A stretch of 64,000 bases of DNA from Nordella sp. HKS 07 (GTDB lineage: Bacteria; Pseudomonadota; Alphaproteobacteria; Rhizobiales; Aestuariivirgaceae), in contig NZ_CP049258.1 in NCBI RefSeq assembly GCF_011046735.1, forward strand, positions 5,288,001 to 5,352,000. The letters are read 5' to 3'. The translations under genes and the position numbers were made by a program. The notes below the pieces were generated by a model. The model was given only the letters and a program-made list of their open reading frames with translations, was not told the origin of the DNA and made no database searches. Position 1 is the first letter of the stretch. Each line of letters starts with the position of its first letter. Shown here piece by piece: positions 27,138-35,475 of this stretch.

Positions 27138-27881
27138 ATGGCATTCCTCGAAATCCACGACGTCCACAAGCGCTTCGGACCGATCGAGGTGCTGCGCGGC
27201 ATCGACATGTCGGTCAACGAGCATCAGGTCGTCTGCCTCATCGGCCCGTCGGGCTGCGGCAAGTCCACGCTCTTGCGTTGCATCAACGGGCTCGAGCAGA
27301 TACAGGGGGGCGAGATCAAGCTCGAGGGCGACCGGGTGTCGGGGCCCGGCATCGATGTGAATCGCTTGCGGCGCCAGGTCGGCATCGTCTTCCAGAGCTT
27401 CAATCTCTTCCCGCATATGAGCGTGATGGAGAATGTCACGCTCTCGCCGATGAAGGTCCTGGGCTTCAGCCGCGCCGAGGCGCGTGAGCGGGCCATGGCC
27501 TTGCTTTCCCGTATCGGCCTCGAGGCGAAGGCGGAGGAGTATCCCGACCGTCTGTCCGGCGGCCAGCAGCAGCGTGTGGCCATCGTGCGAGCGTTGGCGA
27601 TGGAGCCCAAACTCATGCTGCTCGACGAGATCACCTCGGCGCTCGATCCCGAACTCGTCTCGGAAGTCCTCAACATCGTGCGCGATCTGGCCGGGCAGGG
27701 CATGACCATGCTGCTCGCCACCCATGAAATGGGCTTCGCGCGGGAGGTGGCGTCCAAGGTCTGCTTCCTCTATGACGGTGTCGTTCACGAGGAGGGGCCG
27801 CCAGATCGAATCTTTGGCGCCCCAGACCATGAGCGTACCCGCGCATTTCTGAAGCGCATCATCGAGGCAGGGCGGCTCTAG
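27138..27881 (+). CDS. amino-acid ABC transporter ATPase
   Basis: A 247-residue GlnQ/HisP-like ATPase with Walker A LIGPSGCGKSTLLRC, Q-loop VFQSFNLFPHMSVMENV, signature LSGGQQQRVAIVRAL, Walker B LMLLDEITSALDPEL and switch His in ATHEMGFAREV. In Walker B the family's usual P of DEPTSALD is I (DEITSALD), a harmless-looking variant. It starts one base after the permease stop and so belongs to the same transcript. Confidence 0.95.
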   Translation: MAFLEIHDVHKRFGPIEVLRGIDMSVNEHQVVCLIGPSGCGKSTLLRCINGLEQIQGGEIKLEGDRVSGPGIDVNRLRRQVGIVFQSFNLFPHMSVMENVTLSPMKVLGFSRAEARERAMALLSRIGLEAKAEEYPDRLSGGQQQRVAIVRALAMEPKLMLLDEITSALDPELVSEVLNIVRDLAGQGMTMLLATHEMGFAREVASKVCFLYDGVVHEEGPPDRIFGAPDHERTRAFLKRIIEAGRL

Positions 27882-27944
27882 CATGATCAGGACAAGGGGG
27901 ACACCGGCGTACCGTCCGATCCGGCGTAGAGCAATGACGTCGAT

Positions 27945-28706
27945 ATGGCACGAATAGCGGTCGTTACGGTTCCTTCGCCGCAATCCTGGATCATCGTCAA
28001 CGCGCTGGTGAGGTTTTTCGGTCCGGTGACGATCGTGGCTGAGGAGCGCGAATCGAAGCTCACCCTCATGCGCCGGCGCATGCGCAGGCAGGGCGTGTTC
28101 ACCATCCTGGGGCAGATCGGCTTCGTCCTGTTCCAGCGGATCCTGGCGCCGGCGTCCCGGAAACGCATCGGTGAGATCATCGCCGAATATGGCATCGATC
28201 CCAATCCCAACGCGTCCTGCGAGATCATCCAGGTCGGCTCGGTGAACAGCGAGGCCTGTCGCGTAGCCCTGGCGCGGCTAAAGCCCGACGCGGTGCTCGT
28301 CATCGGCACCCGCATCATCGGCAAGGAGACCCTGGCCAGCCTTACCGTGCCGGTGATCAATTTCCATTCCGGCATCAATCCCAAATATCGCGGCCAGGCG
28401 GGCGGCTATTGGGCGCTCGCCATGGGTGATCCAGACAATGCCGGGGTGACGGTGCATCTCGTCGACGAAGGGGTCGATACCGGCGACGTCCTCTACCAGG
28501 CACGCTTTCAGGCCACGGCGCGCGACAATTTCATCACCTATTTCTTCATCCAGGCGGCGATCGCCCGGCCCTTGGCCATCACTGCCGTGGAGGACGCGCT
28601 GGCGGGGCGTCTGAAGCCCGTCCAGGTCGATCTTCCGTCCCAGCAATTCTATCACCCGACCCTGTGGTTCTATCTGTGGACGGCCTGGACCAAAGGCGTG
28701 TGGTGA
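27945..28706 (+). CDS. formyltransferase-family protein
   Basis: A 253-residue enzyme of the 10-formyltetrahydrofolate formyltransferase fold. The catalytic Asn-His pair is in VINFHSGINPKYRGQAG, and the Asp is in DEGVDTGDVLY. The N-terminal part is unlike Met-tRNA formyltransferase and lacks its C-terminal domain. It may therefore act on an amino sugar or other amine, as sugar N-formyltransferases do. It follows the ABC operon by 63 bases on the same strand; no sugar-nucleotide genes are nearby, so the acceptor remains unknown. Confidence 0.82.
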   Translation: MARIAVVTVPSPQSWIIVNALVRFFGPVTIVAEERESKLTLMRRRMRRQGVFTILGQIGFVLFQRILAPASRKRIGEIIAEYGIDPNPNASCEIIQVGSVNSEACRVALARLKPDAVLVIGTRIIGKETLASLTVPVINFHSGINPKYRGQAGGYWALAMGDPDNAGVTVHLVDEGVDTGDVLYQARFQATARDNFITYFFIQAAIARPLAITAVEDALAGRLKPVQVDLPSQQFYHPTLWFYLWTAWTKGVW

Positions 28707-28838
28707 CCACCTGAAGGCGTCGCCGGTCCTGGCCTGTGTCAGTATTGCCTCATTCTGCCTTAAACTTCCTTCGGAGCCTCCAATTTTCGTCATATTGCTT
28801 GGGTCTATGGAGTGCATGCGCACTGTGGAGGGCGGCGA

Positions 28839-30926
28839 ATGAAGAAGACTGTCATAACCCTGGCTGCGGCGTTGACGCTCGGAGTGTCCTGGGCCGCGCT
28901 CGCCCAGGAGCAGGATCCCGCCCTGATCATTCCGGACGGCGCCGGCCAGCAGCAGGGACAGGCGCCTGACGAGCAGCCGCAGAAGAAGCGCAAGAAGCAC
29001 GAGTCCGAGCAGCCTGCGGCCGAACAGCAGTTTGAGCAGCCGCAGCCCGAGAAGAAGAGAAAAAGGCAGGTCGAGCAGCAGGTCGAACAGCCGACCGAGC
29101 AGCCGCGGCCCGAGAAGAAGAGAAGGAAGCAGGTCGAACAGCCGGTCGAACAGCCGACCGATCAGCAGGCCGAGCAGCCGCAGCCCGAGAAGAAGAGAAA
29201 AAAGCAGGTCGAGCAGTCGGTCGAACAGCAGGCCGAGCAGCCGCAGCCCGAGAAGAGGAGAAAGAAGCAGGTCGAGCAGCCAGTCGAACAGCCGACCGAT
29301 CAGCAGGCCGAGCAGCCGCAGCCCGAGAAGAAGAGGAAGAAGCAGGTCGAGCAGCCGGTCGAACAGCCGACCGATCAGCAGGCCGAGCAGCCGCAGCCCG
29401 AGAAGAAGAGAAAGAAGCAGGTCGAACAGCCGGTCGAACAGCCGACCGAGAAGCCGGCCGCAGCGGGTGTTCCTGCCGACGTGACGCAATATCTGTCCGA
29501 TACGCGCCCGGCGAGCGAACTTACTGATGCCGAGCTGACGCAGCGCATGAGGACAGGCCGCAGCCTGTCGAAAATGCAGGGTCTGCCGGACGATGTCCGC
29601 CAGGAGCTTGCCAGCAAGGCCCGGCAGGCGCGCACCGAGGCAATCGCGCGGGAGCAGGGCAAGGGTGGCGGCAAGGCGGGCAACCAGCCAGTGCCCGGCC
29701 AGGAGCAGCCTCCCGTGGCCGAACAGCCGGCTGGTGAGCAGCCGGCTGGTGAACGACCGGCACAGGCGGGCGGTCAGGGCCAGGACATCCTGCCGGGCGA
29801 GCCGGCGGTCAATCCGGACAAGCAGGAAGTCCAGAAGCTAGACGGCAACAAGGCCTCGCCGCAGGCGGAGGCCAAGGCCAAGGACTATCTTGATGACGGC
29901 CGTTCCGGCGATCAGCTGAAGGACGATGAGCTCCGCGCCCGGGTCGACGGCATGCGCGATCTTCTGGCTGGCAACGAGCTGTCGCGAGACACCGAGCGGG
30001 CCTTGCGCGGCAAGCTCAGAGCTGAGCGCGACATCTTGCGCAACCGGGTGGCCCAGAAAGTGATCGTCGATGAGAAGAAGGTCGATGAGAAGGACCGCTT
30101 CCCGCGCCGGCGCGACCGCGACGACCGCCGCTGGAACGATTGGGCCGAGCGCGACATCCTGCGCGACCGCCGCCGCTCCGACGAGTTGGAAGAGGGCGAG
30201 TTGCGTCGCCGCATCGACATCTATCGCGTGGCTATCTATGACGACCGCTACAGCGCCGAGGAGCGGCGCTATTGGCGCGACATGATGGAGCGCGACCGGC
30301 GCTATCTGGGCGACTGGATGCGGCGCGACCGGCGTGAGCGCGAGCGTTATTGGTACGACCGGCGCGACCGCAATGAGATCAATATCGACATCAATATCAT
30401 TCTGGGCCCCGACCGCGAGCTTCTGCCCGCGGCCTTCATGGACGAGATCGACGATGAGGAGTTGGAGGACTATCTGGTAACGGCGCCGCGCCGCAAGGTG
30501 GCGCGCCGCTATACCGTCGCCGAGATCGAGGAAGAGCCCGAAATCCGCACCGCCATGCCGGCCATCGAGATCGACAATGTCCATTTCGGTTTCAACGAAG
30601 CATTCCTGCGCGAGGAGGAGGTCGAAAGTCTCGACCGCATCGCCGAGGTGGTCGAGAAAATCCTGGCCGCCCATCCCGACGAGGTCTTCATGATCGAGGG
30701 GCATACCGACGCGGTGGGCTCCGACGCCTATAATCTGAAGCTCTCGCGCGAGCGGGCCCAGGCGGTCAAGAAGGCGCTCACCACCTATTACGTCATTCCT
30801 GCCCGGAATCTGGTGACGGTCGGTTATGGCGAGCGCTATCTGAAGATCCCGACCTCCGAGCCCGAGGAGGAGAACCGCCGCGTATCCTTCCGGCGCGTGA
30901 CGCCTCTGGTCGGAGAGGCGGAGTAA
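28839..30926 (+). CDS. OmpA-family protein with Gln/Lys-rich tandem repeats
   Basis: A 695-residue exported protein. The signal peptide is [15 protein letters not shown] with cleavage near ALAQ. Residues about 60-212 are tandem repeats of the unit [20 protein letters not shown] plus KRKKQ. Three copies of a helical motif follow, around 214-270, 343-403 and 436-494 ([58 protein letters not shown]). The C-terminal 120 residues are a peptidoglycan-binding OmpA domain ([38 protein letters not shown]). The start is the MKKT ATG. It probably anchors to murein and presents a charged stalk; the function is unknown. Confidence 0.85.
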   Translation: MKKTVITLAAALTLGVSWAALAQEQDPALIIPDGAGQQQGQAPDEQPQKKRKKHESEQPAAEQQFEQPQPEKKRKRQVEQQVEQPTEQPRPEKKRRKQVEQPVEQPTDQQAEQPQPEKKRKKQVEQSVEQQAEQPQPEKRRKKQVEQPVEQPTDQQAEQPQPEKKRKKQVEQPVEQPTDQQAEQPQPEKKRKKQVEQPVEQPTEKPAAAGVPADVTQYLSDTRPASELTDAELTQRMRTGRSLSKMQGLPDDVRQELASKARQARTEAIAREQGKGGGKAGNQPVPGQEQPPVAEQPAGEQPAGERPAQAGGQGQDILPGEPAVNPDKQEVQKLDGNKASPQAEAKAKDYLDDGRSGDQLKDDELRARVDGMRDLLAGNELSRDTERALRGKLRAERDILRNRVAQKVIVDEKKVDEKDRFPRRRDRDDRRWNDWAERDILRDRRRSDELEEGELRRRIDIYRVAIYDDRYSAEERRYWRDMMERDRRYLGDWMRRDRRERERYWYDRRDRNEINIDINIILGPDRELLPAAFMDEIDDEELEDYLVTAPRRKVARRYTVAEIEEEPEIRTAMPAIEIDNVHFGFNEAFLREEEVESLDRIAEVVEKILAAHPDEVFMIEGHTDAVGSDAYNLKLSRERAQAVKKALTTYYVIPARNLVTVGYGERYLKIPTSEPEEENRRVSFRRVTPLVGEAE
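29027..29456 (+). repeat. in-frame tandem repeats (about 63-75 bp units) in the OmpA-family gene
   Basis: Six to seven imperfect units encode Gln/Glu/Pro segments alternating with KKRKK-type basic clusters. Full units are 25 codons and shortened ones 21 codons. Two neighbouring full units are almost identical in DNA, a sign of recent slippage or recombination. Copy number is likely to vary between strains. Confidence 0.85.
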
Positions 30927-30952
30927 GGCTTGAGAGCCTTTGCTGGCGCTAC

Positions 30953-30989
30953 TTGAAGCTTGCCGGGGCCGCCGCTATAAGGCGGCCCC
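30953..30989 (+). promoter_or_regulatory. ndk: ndk promoter with -10 inside a perfect palindrome
   Basis: TTGAAG (30953-30958) and CTATAA (30975-30980) are spaced 16 bases, a good sigma-70-type promoter. The -10 lies in the 7-base centre of a perfect 9-bp inverted repeat, GGGGCCGCC (30965-30973) and GGCGGCCCC (30981-30989). It may be a hairpin terminating the upstream OmpA-family gene, or an operator; both readings are inference. Confidence 0.5.
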
Positions 30990-31021
30990 ACCATTATCAG
31001 ATCAAACCCAAGAGGAATTTT

Positions 31022-31444
31022 ATGGCCAAGGAGCGCACGCTCTCCATCATCAAGCCGGATGCGACTCGTCGCAATCTGACCGGCGCCATCAACGCGAAGA
31101 TCGAAGGCGCGGGTCTCCGGATCATCGCCCAGAAGCGTGTGAAGTGGAAAAAGAAAGACGCCCAGACCTTCTACAAGGTCCATAAGGAGCGTCCCTTCTA
31201 CAAGGACCTGGTCAAGTTCATGACCTCCGGCCCGATCGTCATCCAGGTGCTGGAAGGCGAGAAGGCGGTCGCCAAGTATCGCGATGTCATGGGCGCCACC
31301 AACCCCGCCGATGCCAAGAAGGGCACCATCCGCAAAGACTTCGCGGAATCGATCGAGGCCAATTCGGTGCATGGCTCCGACAGCGCCGACAACGCCAAGA
31401 AGGAGATCAAGCTCTGCTTCAAGGCCACGGAGATCGTGGGCTGA
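31022..31444 (+). CDS. ndk: nucleoside diphosphate kinase
   Basis: A 140-residue enzyme that balances NTP pools through a phospho-His intermediate. The active-site His is in NSVHGSDS, and the N-terminus [15 protein letters not shown] is typical. The ATG at 31022 follows AAGAGGAAT. It is convergent with nothing and followed 4 bases later by a membrane transporter gene, suggesting a shared transcript. Confidence 0.97.
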   Translation: MAKERTLSIIKPDATRRNLTGAINAKIEGAGLRIIAQKRVKWKKKDAQTFYKVHKERPFYKDLVKFMTSGPIVIQVLEGEKAVAKYRDVMGATNPADAKKGTIRKDFAESIEANSVHGSDSADNAKKEIKLCFKATEIVG

Positions 31445-31448
31445 GCTG

Positions 31449-31934
31449 ATGTGGGTCGCCGTCTACATCCTGTCGATCGTCCTGGTGAACTGGCTCTTCG
31501 TAGCCGTGGCGCCTTGGCCGACCGTGTTCGGCGACCTTTATCTTGCCAATCTGGTGGTCGGCTTCGTCTTCGTGCTCCGTGACTATGGGCAGAGACAGGT
31601 CGGCCACAGGATTCTACTGGCGACGCTCGTCGCCGGCATCATCACCTACCTCATGGTCGATCCGGCGATCGCCATCGCCAGTATCACCGCTTTCGTGCTC
31701 TCCGAGATGACGGACTGGGCGATCTATTCGTTCACCAAAAGGCCGCTGCAGCAGCGCATCCTGATATCGAGCCTGGTCGCCGTGCCGCTCGACACGCTGG
31801 CCTTCCAGTATCTGGCGAATTACCTCACCCCCGCCGCCTTCTCGATGGAAGTGCTGAGCAAGGCGCTCGGCGTGTTCATCGTCTGGTATCTGCTCAAGCT
31901 GCGCGCCGCCAACGAGCCGGCGCCGGCGCACTGA
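31449..31934 (+). CDS. VUT family (YhhQ-like) membrane transporter
   Basis: A 161-residue hydrophobic protein with about five membrane helices (VAVYILSIVLVNWLFVAVAP at the start). Family features are FVFVLRDYGQRQVGH, ITAFVLSEMTDWAIYSFTK and SSLVAVPLDTLAFQYLA. VUT proteins include the queuosine-precursor importer YhhQ. The present protein is of the shorter type (YhhQ is about 220), so the substrate is uncertain. The ATG at 31449 lies 4 bases after ndk. Confidence 0.82.
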   Translation: MWVAVYILSIVLVNWLFVAVAPWPTVFGDLYLANLVVGFVFVLRDYGQRQVGHRILLATLVAGIITYLMVDPAIAIASITAFVLSEMTDWAIYSFTKRPLQQRILISSLVAVPLDTLAFQYLANYLTPAAFSMEVLSKALGVFIVWYLLKLRAANEPAPAH

Positions 31935-31986
31935 AGCGCCGGGCGCTCTCATAGAAACGGTCCGGCACTCCAGCTCTTTGATGTAC

Positions 31987-32012
31987 GCATCGGATTATCC
32001 GAAAACCGATGC
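31987..32012. repeat. small palindrome abutting the DMT transporter stop
   Basis: GCATCGG (31987-31993) and CCGATGC (32006-32012) flank ATTATCCGAAAA. CCGAAAACCG echoes the core of half A of the composite elements. It sits six bases from the stop of the minus-strand transporter gene, and may be a degenerate relative. Confidence 0.4.
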
Positions 32013-32017
32013 TCTGA

Positions 32018-32926
32018 TCAGGGCTGCGGCGGCGACGGCTCCACGGGAATCCCGCGTACCCTTTCGCGATAGGATATGTAGATCGCGCAGGCGATGAGAA
32101 TGCCGACGCCGGTGAAGGTCCAGCGGTCCGGCAGATCGCCGAAGAACCACCAGCCGCAGACCACCGCCATGATCATCTCGGCATAGGCCATGGGCGCCAG
32201 GAGCGACGCTTCCGCATAGTGATAGGCCGCGATCACCAGGTAATGGCCGATGAAGGCGACGAAGGCGATGATGAGCATAAGTCCCCATTGCTCAAGGCTG
32301 GGCGTTACCCAGAAGAAGCCGACCATCAGAGTGGTGATGATCGGACCCGCCACATTGGTGTGGAACATGGTGACGATCGGATCGGTGCGGCCTGAGATCC
32401 GGCGGGTAAGGATTATGTAGAGGGCGCTGGTGGTGCCCGAAAGAAGCGCCAGCACCACGCCTTCATTGAGGACCTGGAAGCCCGGCCGGATGATGATCAG
32501 CGTGCCGATGAAGCCGATGACTACCGCGATCCAGCGGCGCAGTCCTACCTGTTCCTTGAGGATTACCGGCGACAGCAAGGTCACGGCCAGAGGCTGGACG
32601 AAGAAGATGGCCAGCGTGTCGGCGATCGGTAGATAGTACATTGCGAGGAAGAAGAACGCCGTCGAGGCGATGACGAGTGCGGCGCGGACCGTGTGCGTCA
32701 CTGGAATATCGGTTTTGAGCTCGCGCACCGCGCGGTTCTTGAGCACGAGGGGCAAGTTGAGAAGGGTTCCGCAGAAGAAGCGGGCCCAGACGCTTTCCAT
32801 CACCGGCATGTTCTGTTGCCCCAGGAGCTTCGCCGCCACGTCAAGGAAGGGCATGACGAGCATGGCCGCCAGCATCAGAAGGATGCCGGTCAAGGGAGCA
32901 TTTTGCTGTTTTGGGGAAGCGGGCAT
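32018..32926 (-). CDS. DMT (EamA) family transporter
   Basis: A 302-residue protein with ten predicted helices in two EamA halves (TGILLMLAAMLVMPFLDV; then VALLSGTTSALYIILTRR). SLLAPMAYAEMIMAVVCGWWFFGD is a typical late helix pair. It exports or imports a metabolite such as an amino acid or nucleoside; the exact substrate cannot be told. It is divergent from a small secreted-protein gene 51 bases away. Confidence 0.9.
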   Translation of the reverse strand: MPASPKQQNAPLTGILLMLAAMLVMPFLDVAAKLLGQQNMPVMESVWARFFCGTLLNLPLVLKNRAVRELKTDIPVTHTVRAALVIASTAFFFLAMYYLPIADTLAIFFVQPLAVTLLSPVILKEQVGLRRWIAVVIGFIGTLIIIRPGFQVLNEGVVLALLSGTTSALYIILTRRISGRTDPIVTMFHTNVAGPIITTLMVGFFWVTPSLEQWGLMLIIAFVAFIGHYLVIAAYHYAEASLLAPMAYAEMIMAVVCGWWFFGDLPDRWTFTGVGILIACAIYISYRERVRGIPVEPSPPQP

Positions 32927-32977
32927 ACTATATCATGGGAAGGGACGGTTGGGCCCCTCTACAGGGAGGACCGCGCG

Positions 32978-33334
32978 ATGACAATGCGGATCGCCGCAAT
33001 CCTGCTTTGCCTCTGGATTAGCCCGGCATGGGCCGTCGAGAGCAGCGGTGGACCTGTCCGTACCATGCTCACCCTCTCCAGCCAGACAGTCGATGTCGAA
33101 GTGACCTGGCTGCAGACTGGCGGCGTGGTGCAACTCAAGATCGTCTCCACCGAGCCGGTTCCGGAGGATAAGCGCGACGACGTGCTTCAGGCGGCGCGCC
33201 AGCTTCTCCGCGCCAGCCCCGGCGGCAGCAACAGGGTGATTATTTCGGACACTGGCAAGCTGGTCGGCAGCTTCCGACTGACCGGCTGGCAGAAGCCATT
33301 TACGGCGAATGACCTGACGCTCGGAAAGCCGTGA
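32978..33334 (+). CDS. small exported protein of unknown function
   Basis: A 118-residue protein with a clear signal peptide (MTMRIAAILLCLWISPAWA, cleavage after AWA). The mature 99 residues are mixed beta/alpha (TMLTLSSQTVDVEVTWLQTG) with no Cys and no known motif. The start is well supported by AGGGAGGA at 32962-32969. I do not recognise a family. It stands alone, convergent with the M15 peptidase gene whose stop is 29 bases away. Confidence 0.75.
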   Translation: MTMRIAAILLCLWISPAWAVESSGGPVRTMLTLSSQTVDVEVTWLQTGGVVQLKIVSTEPVPEDKRDDVLQAARQLLRASPGGSNRVIISDTGKLVGSFRLTGWQKPFTANDLTLGKP

Positions 33335-33362
33335 TTTAGCGCGTTATGAGAAAGGCGATTCC

Positions 33363-34142
33363 CTAGCGCGCCAGGAGTTCCGGCCGGTATTCGAAATGCA
33401 TCGTGTCGAAATGATACCACCGGCCGCCCCAGATGAAGCCGTGGCGTTCAAAGACATCGACGATCTCCGCCGGAATCCGGTTGGTCCAGGTGACCTTCCT
33501 GTCCTTGCCGGCTTTGCTCCAGCGCCAGTAATTGGCGAAATCGGTATTGAGATCGATCGACGCCCCATAGGCATGCGTGGACAGGCGCGTGGTGCCGGCG
33601 ATCGCCCGGCAATTGAAGGTGCCGGCCGAAGGGGCCAGGTACTTTTGCATCGCCTTGGGGAGCTTCTCGAGATCGCGCGACACCGCCTCCAATGCCTTGT
33701 CGACGCCCTGGCGGGTGGTGATCAGAACGCTGCCGCCGAACCACGGGACCCTGCGCATCTTGAGCGCCGCCGCACCCTGGCGGCAGTCACCATAGATCTC
33801 GCGGAAGAGGCTTTCGACGCGCACGCGCCCCGGATCGGCATTGAAAGCGGGCGCCGCCGGCTTGGCATGGGCAGGATAGGGAAAGGCGAACATGTCGTCG
33901 ATATCGGGCTCGTCCAGGAGCTCGTCGAAGCTCTTGTCGCGGCGGCCATCGGAGATCGGGATCGTGGCGCCCGATTTCAGTGTCAGCTTTGTCTTGTCGT
34001 AATCCAGGATCACATCCGGGTAGGCGCGCTTGAGCCGGGCGAGATGATCGGCGAGGCCAGATGGAGGCGCGCCATAGGTCGCCTCGGCGGACGCGCCTGA
34101 GACCGCCAGGCAGAGGAGCAGGGCTGCAATGGGAAACTTCAC
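33363..34142 (-). CDS. M15 family D-Ala-D-Ala carboxypeptidase-like protein
   Basis: A 259-residue exported protein (signal peptide MKFPIAALLLCLAVSGASA). The C-terminal domain has the M15 zinc ligands His and Asp in STHAYGASIDLN and the last His in FDTMHFEYRPEL, together with HGFIWGGRWYHFD. These place it in the M15C group of murein peptidases. The N-terminal 90 residues are less conserved. Its ATG overlaps the stop of the upstream caspase-like gene by 4 bases, so the two are made together. It probably trims stem peptides in the periplasm. Confidence 0.87.
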   Translation of the reverse strand: MKFPIAALLLCLAVSGASAEATYGAPPSGLADHLARLKRAYPDVILDYDKTKLTLKSGATIPISDGRRDKSFDELLDEPDIDDMFAFPYPAHAKPAAPAFNADPGRVRVESLFREIYGDCRQGAAALKMRRVPWFGGSVLITTRQGVDKALEAVSRDLEKLPKAMQKYLAPSAGTFNCRAIAGTTRLSTHAYGASIDLNTDFANYWRWSKAGKDRKVTWTNRIPAEIVDVFERHGFIWGGRWYHFDTMHFEYRPELLAR

Positions 34143-35473
34143 TTCGCCTTTTCGAACTTCTGGATCAGCTCGACATTTTTGGCTTCGATAAAAGTGAGCT
34201 CGACCTCGCCATATTGCGGCCGGTACCAGTCGAACTGCTTGAAGTAGGCTGAGACTTCCTTGCGCACGAATTTACGCCCGCGCCGTGCATAGATCTCATT
34301 GCGGGCATTGCGCAGCTGCGCCTTGTCGAGGGCTTTGAGCTCCTGAGCCGTCAGGAGACGGCGGTCCGAATCGGCGAACAGAAAGCCCGCCTGTGGCGCC
34401 GACTGGTTCATCTCGAACTGCCGGATCAGCGCGACATTCTTCTTTTCGACCGCATTGATCTTGGGCTCGTAGCTCGTGCCCTGATACCAGCTGAACTTCT
34501 CGAAATGCGCGCGCAGCGACGGATCGTTGAAGATGCGGCCATTGCGGGCGAAGATCTCGTTGCGGGCGAGCCGCAGCGTCGCGGCGTCTTTGCCTTCGAG
34601 ATCGGCGGGGCTCAGCAGTTCCTCGCTCGATTGCGGGAAGATCACGCCGATATCGGCATCGGGCTCGGGCGGTGTCAGGTCGATCACCTTGCCGGGCGAA
34701 ATCAATGGTGCCGCGGCGGCAGCCGTAAAATAGAAGCTCTTGGTCAGCGAATTCTCGAGCCATACCGTCTGGCGCCCCTCGGTCCGCTCGCGCACATGCA
34801 GGCTCACCGCCCGCATGACATCGGCCAGTTCCTCATTGACCTTAGCCATGTTGTCGAGCAGGCCCTCGGCAAAGGGGCTGTGATTGCCGCTGCCGTCGAG
34901 CGCCACCATGCCCTGCGCGGTCGAGAAGGCGATGAGCATGTCCTGGCTGCGCGCTTCGGTCTCTTCGGGCTTCTCGATCACCGTGGCGCCGCGGCTTTCG
35001 AGCGGGTTGTTGCGGCAGGCATCGAAAAGCAGCATCTTCACATTCGCATGCGTGCTGGAAAGAGTCTGCAGCATGCGGTCGGTGGCGAGCGCCTCCTTGT
35101 CGATCTCGTCGAAATTACTCATCGAGAAGTCGGTCGGCAGCATGAAGCTGCGGCCGTTGATCATGGCGCCATGGCCGGCATAGTAGATGATGGCCGCCTC
35201 CGCGGCGATGCCTTCCGGCACGAATTCGTCCAGCGCCTTCTGTGCGGTAGCGAGATCGCTGTCCATGACGATAGTGACGGTGAAGCCGAGTTCGGACAGG
35301 CTTTTGGCGACGGCGCGCGCATCGGCCACCGGGTTGCGCAATTCATAACCCGGCCGGTAGGCGGAATTGCCGATGACCAGAGCGATGCGCTGTGTGGCGT
35401 CCGCATAGGCCGACATCGCGCTCAGGAGCGCGACCGCCAATCCTGCGATTTTAAGCCGCCGTCCGAATGCCAT
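34139..35473 (-). CDS. exported caspase-like (C14) protein with two YARHG domains
   Basis: A 444-residue protein with a signal peptide (RRLKIAGLAVALLSAMSAYA). The C14 domain covers about 28-260 (RIALVIGNSAY), with His in YYAGHGA and Cys in FDACRNNP. Two YARHG domains follow, each with ARNEIFARNGR or ARNEIYARRGR, then FSWYQG or FDWYRPQ, and a final EKKNV or EAKNV helix. I use the ATG at 35473 (MAFGRRLK). It lies 2 bases after the dimethylglycine-dehydrogenase-like stop and overlaps the M15 peptidase. YARHG domains occur in exported, envelope-linked proteins; the protein may be a cell-wall-stress protease. Confidence 0.88.
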   Translation of the reverse strand: MAFGRRLKIAGLAVALLSAMSAYADATQRIALVIGNSAYRPGYELRNPVADARAVAKSLSELGFTVTIVMDSDLATAQKALDEFVPEGIAAEAAIIYYAGHGAMINGRSFMLPTDFSMSNFDEIDKEALATDRMLQTLSSTHANVKMLLFDACRNNPLESRGATVIEKPEETEARSQDMLIAFSTAQGMVALDGSGNHSPFAEGLLDNMAKVNEELADVMRAVSLHVRERTEGRQTVWLENSLTKSFYFTAAAAAPLISPGKVIDLTPPEPDADIGVIFPQSSEELLSPADLEGKDAATLRLARNEIFARNGRIFNDPSLRAHFEKFSWYQGTSYEPKINAVEKKNVALIRQFEMNQSAPQAGFLFADSDRRLLTAQELKALDKAQLRNARNEIYARRGRKFVRKEVSAYFKQFDWYRPQYGEVELTFIEAKNVELIQKFEKAK

Positions 35474-35475
35474 CC

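Noticed and set aside
29027-29456. CRISPR-like regular DNA repeats.
   Set aside because: The repeats are in frame within a secreted OmpA-family protein, contiguous without unique spacers, and of variable unit length.
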